Position numbers and translations under genes: made by a program
In this document: piece by piece, positions 29,725-38,186 of the stretch
How the letters are laid out: each line of letters opens with the position of its first letter
Numbering within the stretch: position 1 is the stretch's first letter
NCBI RefSeq assembly: GCF_037943105.1
Contig: NZ_CP149803.1
Location: 1,364,001 to 1,428,000 of the forward strand
Length of the DNA stretch: 64,000 bases
Direction: 5' to 3'
DNA from: Pseudomonas sp. TMP9
GTDB taxonomy: Bacteria; Pseudomonadota; Gammaproteobacteria; Pseudomonadales; Pseudomonadaceae
Notes under the pieces: generated by a model
What the model saw: the letters and a program-made list of their open reading frames with translations, nothing else
What the model was told of the DNA's origin: nothing
Database searches by the model: none

Positions 29725-30771
29725 GTGATACGCAAAATTCTGTTACTGCTCGAAGGCGCCGCATTGTTGGCCGGCTTGCTGGTTGGGTTTGCTGCTTGGC
29801 AGCAATACACGGCGCTGCATCAGCCTTTGCAATTGGCAGAGGAGTACTTGGTGGATGTGCCGCCCGGAGCGACCCCTGGCGGTGTGCTTAATCGCTTGGA
29901 GGCGGATGGGTTGCTGGAGCAGGCCTTTTGGTTACGTCTTTACTGGCGTTTTAATTTGCCTGATCAACCGTTGCACAGTGGCGAATACCGACTGACGCCG
30001 GGTTTTAGGGCCATCGATATGCTCGACCTGTGGCGTCGCGGTGAGGTGCTGCAATACAGCTTAACGCTGGTCGAAGGCTGGAATTTCCGCCAAGTCCGCG
30101 CCGCATTGGCGCGCGAAACACGTCTTGAGCTGACCCTAGGTGAACTGAGCGATGCCGAGCTAATGAAGAAACTTGGCCTGCCGGGTCTTAATCCGGAAGG
30201 ACGTTTCTTTCCTGACACCTACAGTTTTGTACGCGGCATGAGCGATATGGAGTTGCTTAAGCAGGCGCACGTGCGGTTGAAGAACGTACTGGCCGAAGAG
30301 TGGGCGAAACGCGCCAAAGATTTGCCCTACAAAGAGCCCTATGAGGCGCTGATCATGGCGTCGATGATTGAGAAGGAAACCGGCGTGCCGCAAGAGCGTG
30401 GCGAGATTGCCGGTGTATTTGTGCGGCGCCTACGCATTGGCATGCGCCTGCAGACGGATCCGACGGTAATCTACGGCATGGGCGAGCGCTATAAAGGCCG
30501 AATTACCCGTGCTGATCTGCGCCAGCCGACGGCCTACAACACCTACACCATCGACGGTATGCCGCCAACGCCGATTGCTCTTGTTGGCCGTGAGGCTATT
30601 CATGCCGCGCTCAACCCTGTCGCTGGCAGTAGCCTGTACTTTGTCGCCCGCGGTGATGGCAGCCATGTGTTCTCCAACACCCTTGAGCAGCACAACCGAG
30701 CGGTGCGCGAGTACCAGCTTAAGCGCCGCGCGGACTATCGTTCGAGCCCGGCCCCCAGTCGTGCCCCATAA
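29725..30771 (+). CDS. mltG: Endolytic murein transglycosylase MltG
   Basis: The 348-residue YceG-family protein has one N-terminal membrane helix (residues 5-25) and a periplasmic LysM-like then catalytic part. MltG cleaves nascent glycan strands and is thought to set their length. The catalytic Glu lies in ASMIEKETGVPQER, and LQTDPTVIYG and YNTYTIDGMPPTPI are conserved. It starts with GTG three bases after pabC. Confidence 0.92.
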   Translation: MIRKILLLLEGAALLAGLLVGFAAWQQYTALHQPLQLAEEYLVDVPPGATPGGVLNRLEADGLLEQAFWLRLYWRFNLPDQPLHSGEYRLTPGFRAIDMLDLWRRGEVLQYSLTLVEGWNFRQVRAALARETRLELTLGELSDAELMKKLGLPGLNPEGRFFPDTYSFVRGMSDMELLKQAHVRLKNVLAEEWAKRAKDLPYKEPYEALIMASMIEKETGVPQERGEIAGVFVRRLRIGMRLQTDPTVIYGMGERYKGRITRADLRQPTAYNTYTIDGMPPTPIALVGREAIHAALNPVAGSSLYFVARGDGSHVFSNTLEQHNRAVREYQLKRRADYRSSPAPSRAP

Positions 30772-30778
30772 CCACTAA

Positions 30779-32399
<1,621 letters not shown>

Positions 32400-32435
32400 A
32401 ATCGGCCATTAAGTGAATAAAATCAGGAATGCCGC

Positions 32436-32792
32436 ATGAGTCTGCCTCCTAACTTGGGCCCGCGTAACGGAATTTTGTCGCTGACAATCAAAGACAAATC
32501 CGTGCTTTATGCCGCTTATATGCCCTTTATCAAAAATGGCGGCCTGTTTATTCCAACCAACAAGAGCTACAAGCTCGGCGATGAAGTGTTCATGCTGCTC
32601 AACCTGATGGATGAGCCGGAAAAAATCCCGGTCGCCGGCAAGGTGGTTTGGATCACGCCCAAAGGGGCGCAGGGCAACCGCGCCGCGGGTGTCGGTGTGC
32701 AGTTCAATGACGGCGACAACACCGCGCGTAACAAGATCGAAACCTACTTGGCCGGCGCGCTGACCTCGGATCGTCCGACGCACACCATGTAA
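32436..32792 (+). CDS. pilZ: Type IV pilus assembly protein PilZ
   Basis: The 118-residue protein is the founding PilZ protein needed for type IV pilus formation. It lacks the RxxxR and D/NxSxxG residues, so it should not bind c-di-GMP, unlike the PilZ-domain protein near 5.3 kb. It carries PKGAQGNRAAGVGVQF near the middle. The holB-pilZ-tatD order is typical of Pseudomonas. Confidence 0.93.
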   Translation: MSLPPNLGPRNGILSLTIKDKSVLYAAYMPFIKNGGLFIPTNKSYKLGDEVFMLLNLMDEPEKIPVAGKVVWITPKGAQGNRAAGVGVQFNDGDNTARNKIETYLAGALTSDRPTHTM

Positions 32793-32852
32793 ATGTCTTC
32801 TTTGTCTTACGGTGCCTACTCTGTAGCACCGGCTCTCAAGTGACTGCCTCCT

Positions 32853-33635
32853 ATGCTGGTTGATTCCCACTGTCACCTTGATCGTCTCGATCTGACCGCC
32901 TATGACGGTTCACTCGAAGCGGCCCTTGAGGCTGCCCGGGCGCGCGGCGTTGGCCATTTTCTTTGTATCGGTGTCAGTGCTGATAATGCATCTGCGGTCA
33001 AAGGCCTGGCTGAACGCTATGCCGACGTGGATTGCTCGGTTGGCGTGCACCCGCTGGATCTTCAGCCGGGTGCTGCGCCCGCGTTGGATTGGTTACTCGC
33101 TGAGTTGAACCATCCACGGGTAGTTGCCATTGGCGAAACCGGTCTCGATTACCACTACGAGCCTGAGTCCGCAGCGCTGCAGCAAGCCTCCTTTCGCTTA
33201 CACTTAGACGCGGCGCGGATTACCGGTAAACCGGTAATCGTGCATACCCGCGAGGCGCGTGCCGACACCTTGGCGCTGCTGCGTGAGGCTGCGCTGGCGC
33301 AAGCGGGCGTGCTGCATTGCTTTACCGAAGACTGGGCGATGGCTAAGGCCGCACTGGATCTCGGTTTCTATATCTCGCTGTCTGGCATTGTGACCTTCCG
33401 TAATGCTGAGGCGCTGCGCGAGGTTGCTCGTCAGGTGCCAGTTGATCGTTTGCTGGTGGAAACCGATTCGCCGTATCTGGCGCCTATTCCGCACCGCGGT
33501 AAACCCAACCTACCCGAGTATGTCCGCGATGTGGCTGAGTACTTAGCGGTGCTGCGTGGGGTTAGCTTCGAGCAATTAGCTGAGCAGACCACCGCGAACT
33601 TTAAGCGCCTGTTTCCCTTGGCGCGCGTGAGCTGA
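32853..33635 (+). CDS. TatD family metal-dependent hydrolase (YcfH-type)
   Basis: The 260-residue TIM-barrel hydrolase has DSHCHLD at residues 4-10, GETGLDYHYEP, VHTREA, HCFTEDW and ETDSPYLAP, which together give the metal ligands of the TatD family. Members act as DNases or D-aminoacyl-tRNA deacylases; which one applies here is unknown. It is the last gene of the fab-to-tatD array. Confidence 0.92.
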   Translation: MLVDSHCHLDRLDLTAYDGSLEAALEAARARGVGHFLCIGVSADNASAVKGLAERYADVDCSVGVHPLDLQPGAAPALDWLLAELNHPRVVAIGETGLDYHYEPESAALQQASFRLHLDAARITGKPVIVHTREARADTLALLREAALAQAGVLHCFTEDWAMAKAALDLGFYISLSGIVTFRNAEALREVARQVPVDRLLVETDSPYLAPIPHRGKPNLPEYVRDVAEYLAVLRGVSFEQLAEQTTANFKRLFPLARVS

Positions 33636-33664
33636 ACCGAACACAGCGCATCAATCTTGAGACG

Positions 33665-33782
33665 AAAAAAAACCCGGCCTCTGGGGGGGGGGCCGGGTTA
33701 AGACCATTAGGAGTAAATCAAGGCACGCGGTCCACGGTACCTTGCCTGGCGGGGTGCATGGGGGGTACGCCGCACACCAGTA
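33665..33782 (-). ncRNA. rgsA: Candidate small RNA RgsA
   Basis: On the minus strand, the stem AACCCGGCC / GGCCGGGTT followed by eight Ts (33699 down to 33671, then to 33663) is a good terminator with no protein gene in front of it. About 120 bases upstream is CCAATACT (33789-33796), close to the RpoS-type -10 CTATACT. In P. aeruginosa the RpoS-dependent sRNA RgsA, about 120 nt, lies next to the tatD gene PA2959 by my recollection, which matches the position, size and promoter type here. I cannot compare the sequence itself. The terminator loop has a run of ten G on the plus strand. Confidence 0.62.
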
Positions 33783-34011
33783 AGTAACAGTATTGGTGAA
33801 GATTGCTGAATTTCCAGTTCATCTGCCGGCATTCTTAAACGCATTTGGAATACGCACCATGCTGCTGAGCGCTTAACCAGCACCTGACTGGCCGCAGTGG
33901 CTGTTATATCGTCAAACAATATGGGTTTTGATCGAGCCGTTGGCGATAGGCAAGAGTCAGTGTCGCCAGTGCATGGCTGATACGGTGCCAGTCATGAAGT
34001 TGCGCAAACAC
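33707..34011 (-). pseudogene. Small hypothetical gene interrupted by a frameshift
   Basis: Two minus-strand frames read as one protein if joined by a one-base shift. The first (34011 down to 33904, GTG start possible) gives VFAQLHDWHRISHALATLT and goes on to RQRLDQNP. The second (33919 down to 33707) gives FDDITATAASQVLVKRSAAW and MRLRMPADELEIQQSSP. The switch lies at the run TCAAAACCC (minus strand, about 33921-33931). No ATG is found upstream, and the end of the second frame runs over the RgsA candidate. It may match the small hypothetical gene I recall at this place in P. aeruginosa (PA2958). It could also be a sequencing error or no gene. Confidence 0.35.
33789..33796 (-). promoter_or_regulatory. 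RpoS-type -10 element for the RgsA candidate
   Basis: The minus strand reads CCAATACT, one base from CTATACT in the core heptamer. No clear -35 is seen, which suits RpoS promoters. The predicted start point is near 33782. Confidence 0.45.
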
Positions 34012-34105
34012 GTCATCAACTGCGCTGAAGGTCGGATGATCCGTGCAATTTGCCGTTAGTTAGGCATAATGCCTGCCTTCGTTTTTTCGACCCCGTAGTC
34101 CTTTT

Positions 34106-34744
34106 ATGCATAAAGAACCCCGCAAAGTCCGTGAGTTTCGCCGCCGCGAACAGGAAATTCTCGACACAGCACTCAAGCTCTTCCTCGACCAAGGTGAAGA
34201 CAGCGTGACTGTGGAAATGATTGCCGACACGGTTGGTATCGGCAAAGGCACCATCTACAAACATTTCAAATCCAAGGCGGAGATATACCTGCGCCTGATG
34301 CTCGACTATGAGCGCGATTTGAACGAGCTGCTGCATTCAGCTGATGTCGACCGTGACAAAGAAGCCTTGTCGCGCGCCTACTTTGAGTTCCGCATGCGCG
34401 ATCCTCAGCGCTATCGGTTGTTCGACCGCCTGGAAGAGAAGGTGGTCAAGGGCAACCAAGTGCCGGAAATGGTCGAACAACTGCACAAAATCCGCGCCTC
34501 CAATTTTGAGCGCCTGACGCAGCTGATCAAAGGTCGAATTACTGAAGGCAAGCTTGAGGATGTGCCGCCATATTTCCATTATTGCGCCGCCTGGGCCTTG
34601 GTACACGGCGCTGTGGCGCTGTATCACTCGCCGTTTTGGAGCAACGTGCTGGAAGATCAGGAAGGGTTCTTCCAGTTCCTTATGGATATTGGCGTGCGCA
34701 TGGGCAATAAACGCAAACGTGAGGGTGATACGCCGGTTAGCTGA
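34106..34744 (+). CDS. TetR family transcriptional regulator
   Basis: The 212-residue protein has a TetR-type N-terminal helix-turn-helix: ILDTALKLFLDQGEDSVTV, then IADTVGIGKGTIYKHFKSK at about residues 41-59. The C-terminal ligand and dimer domain is helical and of no recognised class. It is the homologue by position of PA2957. Its targets are unknown; the moaA-like gene 79 bases downstream, the RgsA candidate upstream and its own promoter are the nearest candidates. Confidence 0.88.
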   Translation: MHKEPRKVREFRRREQEILDTALKLFLDQGEDSVTVEMIADTVGIGKGTIYKHFKSKAEIYLRLMLDYERDLNELLHSADVDRDKEALSRAYFEFRMRDPQRYRLFDRLEEKVVKGNQVPEMVEQLHKIRASNFERLTQLIKGRITEGKLEDVPPYFHYCAAWALVHGAVALYHSPFWSNVLEDQEGFFQFLMDIGVRMGNKRKREGDTPVS

Positions 34745-34789
34745 GGTATTCATCCGGTAGATAACCAGCCGGCTGTGTGAGCGGTGACC

Positions 34790-34796
34790 CTATACT
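34790..34796 (+). promoter_or_regulatory. RpoS-type promoter for the MoaA paralogue
   Basis: CTATACT is an exact match to the RpoS -10 consensus and is also a fair sigma-70 -10. No -35 is found 17 bases upstream. The start point would be near 34803, with a CTGGAG ribosome site before the ATG at 34824. Confidence 0.45.
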
Positions 34797-34823
34797 CGGC
34801 GCTTACTTTAGCTGGAGTCCTGC

Positions 34824-35792
34824 ATGATCGTTGACCGCCAAGGCAGGCGTTTTCGCAATCTGCGTATCAGCCTAACCGCTGCCTGCAACTACGCCTGCAC
34901 CTATTGTGTGCCTGACGGTAAGCGTCTTGTGGCCGCGCAAGATGAACTGTCGGCTGAGGCCATGCTGCGCGGCGTGGCTTATTTAATTGAAGCGGCCGGT
35001 ATCGAACGGCTGCGTGTTACCGGTGGTGAGCCGCTGGTCAGCCCCAAGCTAGAAGCGTTTCTGCGCGGCGTTAGTCAGCTGGGCTTGGCTGACATCAGCT
35101 TGACCACAAATGCTCAGCTATTGACGCGTAAGTTACCGTTGCTACTGGAGTGCGGCATCCGCCGCCTGAACGTCTCCTTAGACACGCTGGACGCTGCGGC
35201 CTTTCGCTCCATTGCCCGTGGCGGTGATCTGCCTACCGTCCTTGAAGGCTTGCAGCAGGCTAAAGCGGCGGGGCTGAAGATCAAAGTCAACATGGTGCCC
35301 CTGCGTGGGCAAAACCTTGATCAGGTCATGCCGCTGCTCGACTATTGCTTGGTAAGTGGCTTTGAGCTGCGGTTTATCGAGCTGATGCGCATGGGCCATT
35401 TGGCACGTGACGGCAACACTTTCCAGCGCCAGTTTGTTGGCATGCCCGAATTGTTAGCGATGATTGCTGAGCGTTATGCCTACAGCCAAGCCACCGCGCC
35501 ACTGGATGCCACGGCGCTGCGTTACGAAATCCCTGGGCTAGGTTTTTTCGGCGTGATTGCCAATGAAAGCGTACCGTTTTGCCGAACCTGTTCGCGGTTG
35601 CGTTTATCATCAACAGGCTGGCTGCACGGTTGTTTGTCATCGAGTAATCGGCACTATGTCGGCGATCTACTGGACAAACCGCGTCACCAAGCATTGCCGG
35701 CCCTGCAAGGTTTATTGGTCAAAGCTTTGGGTGATAAGCAGGATGTAGCGTTTTCGGGCGGCATCACCGTGATGAAGATTATTGGTGGCTGA
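34824..35792 (+). CDS. MoaA-type GTP 3',8-cyclase (molybdopterin) paralogue
   Basis: The 322-residue radical SAM protein has the N-terminal cluster CNYACTYC (residues 22-29), the SAM-binding VTGGEP, and a second C-terminal cluster FCRTC with a further Cys 13 residues on (LHGC). It ends in Gly-Gly, the C-terminal pair that is needed for MoaA activity. These features fit GTP 3',8-cyclase, the first step of molybdenum cofactor synthesis. No other moa gene is nearby, and Pseudomonas usually has other moaA copies, so this is likely an extra or specialised copy. A radical SAM gene follows after 26 bases. Confidence 0.82.
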   Translation: MIVDRQGRRFRNLRISLTAACNYACTYCVPDGKRLVAAQDELSAEAMLRGVAYLIEAAGIERLRVTGGEPLVSPKLEAFLRGVSQLGLADISLTTNAQLLTRKLPLLLECGIRRLNVSLDTLDAAAFRSIARGGDLPTVLEGLQQAKAAGLKIKVNMVPLRGQNLDQVMPLLDYCLVSGFELRFIELMRMGHLARDGNTFQRQFVGMPELLAMIAERYAYSQATAPLDATALRYEIPGLGFFGVIANESVPFCRTCSRLRLSSTGWLHGCLSSSNRHYVGDLLDKPRHQALPALQGLLVKALGDKQDVAFSGGITVMKIIGG

Positions 35793-35818
35793 GGCCAGCG
35801 TTTTTTTGAGTGAAGAGC

Positions 35819-36709
35819 ATGCACGATTTCCCTATCAGCTATATCGAACCGGTATTCCGCCCACCGAGCGAAGCCCATTCGCTGATCTTGCCCGTCACAA
35901 ACGGCTGCTCTTGGAACAACTGTACGTTTTGCGAAATGTATACCCAGGCGCAAAAGAAGTTCCGCGCACGTGATGAAGCACAGGTACTCGAAGAAATTCG
36001 CCTAACCGGTGAGCGAATGATTGTGCAGCGCGTATTTCTGGCGGACGGGGATGCATTAGTCCTGCCCACACGGCGCTTGCTGACCATCCTTGAGGCTATC
36101 CGTGAGCACATGCCCGATGTTTCGCGGGTGTCGAGCTATTGCTTACCGCGCAACCTGCGTAAGAAGACGGTAACAGAGCTCAAGGAGCTGGCCGACGCTG
36201 GGCTGCGTATGGCCTATGTGGGTTGCGAGTCGGGTGATGATGAGGTCCTGGCGCGGGTCAACAAGGGCGAGACTTATGCGTCTAGTTTGAGCGCTCTGGA
36301 TAAGCTCGGCCAGGCGGGTATAACGCGTTCGGTGATGATTCTTAACGGCCTGGGCGGCACGTCATTGAGTGACCAACATGCTGATAATTCGGCGCGTCTC
36401 ATGAATGAAACACAGCCTGAGTTTCTCTCGACCCTGGTGGTGAGCTTTCCTCAGGGCGTGGCGCGTTTTCGCCAGGGCTTTGCTGATTTTCAGGCGCTTA
36501 ATCAACCGCAACTGTTTGTTGAGGTTGAGCGGCTTTTAAGTGGGTTAGAACTGCACGACACGGTGTTTCGTAGCGACCATGCCTCCAACTACTTGGTGCT
36601 CAAAGGCACCCTCGGGGCGGACAAGCAGCGCTTACTGGCGCAGGTGCAGCAAGCCATTAAACAGCCTCAGCAGGCACATTTGCGTCAGGAGTGGCAGCGT
36701 GGTCTTTGA
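35819..36709 (+). CDS. Radical SAM protein of unknown substrate
   Basis: The 296-residue protein has a cluster motif C-x4-C-x2-C (NGCSWNNCTFCEMY, near residues 30-43) rather than the usual C-x3-C-x2-C. Later come YVGCESGDDEVLARVNKG and GLGG, the SAM-binding regions shared with B12-type and MiaB-like radical SAM enzymes, but no other known domain. The ATG at 35819 was chosen; a GTG nine bases upstream is possible. It directly follows the moaA paralogue and is probably co-transcribed. Function unknown. Confidence 0.8.
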   Translation: MHDFPISYIEPVFRPPSEAHSLILPVTNGCSWNNCTFCEMYTQAQKKFRARDEAQVLEEIRLTGERMIVQRVFLADGDALVLPTRRLLTILEAIREHMPDVSRVSSYCLPRNLRKKTVTELKELADAGLRMAYVGCESGDDEVLARVNKGETYASSLSALDKLGQAGITRSVMILNGLGGTSLSDQHADNSARLMNETQPEFLSTLVVSFPQGVARFRQGFADFQALNQPQLFVEVERLLSGLELHDTVFRSDHASNYLVLKGTLGADKQRLLAQVQQAIKQPQQAHLRQEWQRGL

Positions 36710-36802
36710 GCGCCTAAAGAGGGGTTTATGCGACCTGCTGGCGTGAAATCTGCATTTAACTCCAGTCTGCCGGTTTTCCGTCACCGGCTGCGGGAGAACA
36801 TG

Positions 36803-37405
36803 ATGCGTGGTCTGTTGCTAATAGTGGGTGTGTTACTGCTCAGCGGCTGCATGAAGGCCAGTGATCTGGCCAATGAAGCGATTTATCAATTACGCGATGT
36901 CGGTGTGCTCGATCACAGCCAGACGCGCCGCGCCAGCCCTTGGCGTTTGCAGGCCGACTCATTTATCTACATCGCCCAAGGCCACTTTGTGCCGCCGGGT
37001 GGCGCTTATCCGCGGCCCAACGTGGTGGCTGAAGAAGCCTACAAAGGCTTTATCGAGTACTTCCCCATGGTTCGTCGCGCTAGGTCGCCGTTGGGGCTTG
37101 ATGAGGCCCTTGAGCAGGCACGCGAGGCGGGTGCGCATTATTTGCTGTACAGCCGCTTCGCCTTCGCCGATGACCGTATCGGCACCGTGGAGGAGTGGGA
37201 AGACCAAGAAGCGCTGGACCGTTTAGGCACCGATCGCGGGGTCATTCAGTTGATGTTGCTTGAAACCAACACCCGCTATTTAGTCGATACTGCCCGTATT
37301 CGAAGCCGCGGAGGCTTCCTGACGCTTTATGATGCCAAACCAGACGATCTTATTGGTCCGGCATTGCAGGATTACGCTCGGCGTTTACTGGGCTTGGGGC
37401 ATTAA
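36803..37405 (+). CDS. DUF4823 family lipoprotein
   Basis: The 200-residue protein begins MRGLLLIVGVLLLSGCMKAS, a lipoprotein signal with lipobox LSGC. The remaining domain (ADSFIYIAQGHFVPPGG, YLLYSRFAFADDR) resembles DUF4823. The ATG at 36803 is preferred over those upstream because GGGAGA at 36792-36797 gives good spacing. The DUF1285 gene begins three bases after the stop, so the two form a unit. Function unknown; location is the periplasmic side of a membrane. Confidence 0.78.
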   Translation: MRGLLLIVGVLLLSGCMKASDLANEAIYQLRDVGVLDHSQTRRASPWRLQADSFIYIAQGHFVPPGGAYPRPNVVAEEAYKGFIEYFPMVRRARSPLGLDEALEQAREAGAHYLLYSRFAFADDRIGTVEEWEDQEALDRLGTDRGVIQLMLLETNTRYLVDTARIRSRGGFLTLYDAKPDDLIGPALQDYARRLLGLGH

Positions 37406-37408
37406 CCT

Positions 37409-37978
37409 ATGACAGATACAAACAAAGTCGGCGACTTGCTGGCGCAAATTCCTAAAGGTGAAGGCAAAGGTTTACCACCGGTGCATTTGTGGAACCCGGA
37501 TTTTTGCGGCGACATTGACATGCGCATCGCTCGCGACGGTACTTGGTACTACATGGGTACGCCGATTGGCCGTAAGCCGATGGTCAAGTTGTTTTCTAGC
37601 ATTATTCGCCGCGATGGCGATAAGTATGTGCTGGTGACACCGGTTGAGATGGTCGGCATCCACGTTGATGATGCGCCCTTTGTCGCGGTCAGCCTAAGCG
37701 TGGACGGCGAGGGTGAGGCGCAAGTGCTGCGCTTCACGACCAACGTTGAGGATGAAGTCGCCGCCGGTGGTGAGCACCCGCTAAGGGTCGAGTTGGATGC
37801 GTTGACCGAAGAGCCTGCGCCTTATCTGCGTGTGCGAACTAATCTTGACGCGCTAATCCATCGCAACGTCTTCTATCAGTTAGTCGAGTTGGCGGTGACG
37901 CGAGAAATTGACGGCAAAGCATGGTTGGGTGTGTGGAGCGGTGGAGAATTTTTCCCGATTGGTCCGCAACCAGACTGA
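37409..37978 (+). CDS. DUF1285 family protein
   Basis: The 189-residue cytoplasmic protein matches the DUF1285 pattern: PPVHLWNPDFCGDIDMRIARDG near the start, GTPIGRKPMVKLFSSI, and RNVFYQLVELAV near the end. Structures of this family show two small beta domains with no established role. It sits between the DUF4823 lipoprotein gene and the convergent etfD, with a terminator after it. Confidence 0.85.
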   Translation: MTDTNKVGDLLAQIPKGEGKGLPPVHLWNPDFCGDIDMRIARDGTWYYMGTPIGRKPMVKLFSSIIRRDGDKYVLVTPVEMVGIHVDDAPFVAVSLSVDGEGEAQVLRFTTNVEDEVAAGGEHPLRVELDALTEEPAPYLRVRTNLDALIHRNVFYQLVELAVTREIDGKAWLGVWSGGEFFPIGPQPD

Positions 37979-38013
37979 TCTGATCCTCCCGTAGCGGTTT
38001 AATCCAGCTCAAT

Positions 38014-38040
38014 AAAAAAGCTCCCGAGGGAGCTTTTTTG
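38014..38040. terminator. Terminator after the DUF1285 gene
   Basis: AAAAAAGCTCCC pairs with GGGAGCTTTTTT around a very short GA turn (38014-38039). The A and T tracts make it usable from both sides. Confidence 0.85.
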
Positions 38041-38063
38041 TGTTTTAAGCACTTGTTTCGGAT

Positions 38064-38168
38064 CTCGCGAGCTAGAGCGATACAAGGCAAAAATGACCTA
38101 GGAGGCGGAGTTTACTGTTGTAAATGAGCATTCCGAGGCCATTTTTAGTACGGTATCGTTGACGCGAG
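38064..38168. repeat. 105-base imperfect palindrome downstream of etfD
   Basis: The two halves pair over about 50 bases with a four-base centre (38116-38119). Matching blocks from outside in are CTCGCG, CGATAC, AAAAATG-x-CCT-x-GG and TTTAC. It lies between convergent genes, beyond the terminator at 38014 and 18 bases from the etfD stop. It has no coding frame. It looks like a dispersed intergenic element or a long hairpin ending etfD transcripts; copy number elsewhere cannot be seen from this window. Confidence 0.6.
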
Positions 38169-38186
38169 GCCGATACCAAGCAGGTC

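Noticed and set aside
33707..33919. 70-residue minus-strand frame taken as a complete gene
   Set aside because: It needs a TTG start with no ribosome site, its 3' part lies over the RgsA candidate, and its 5' part continues better into the neighbouring frame as a frameshifted gene.
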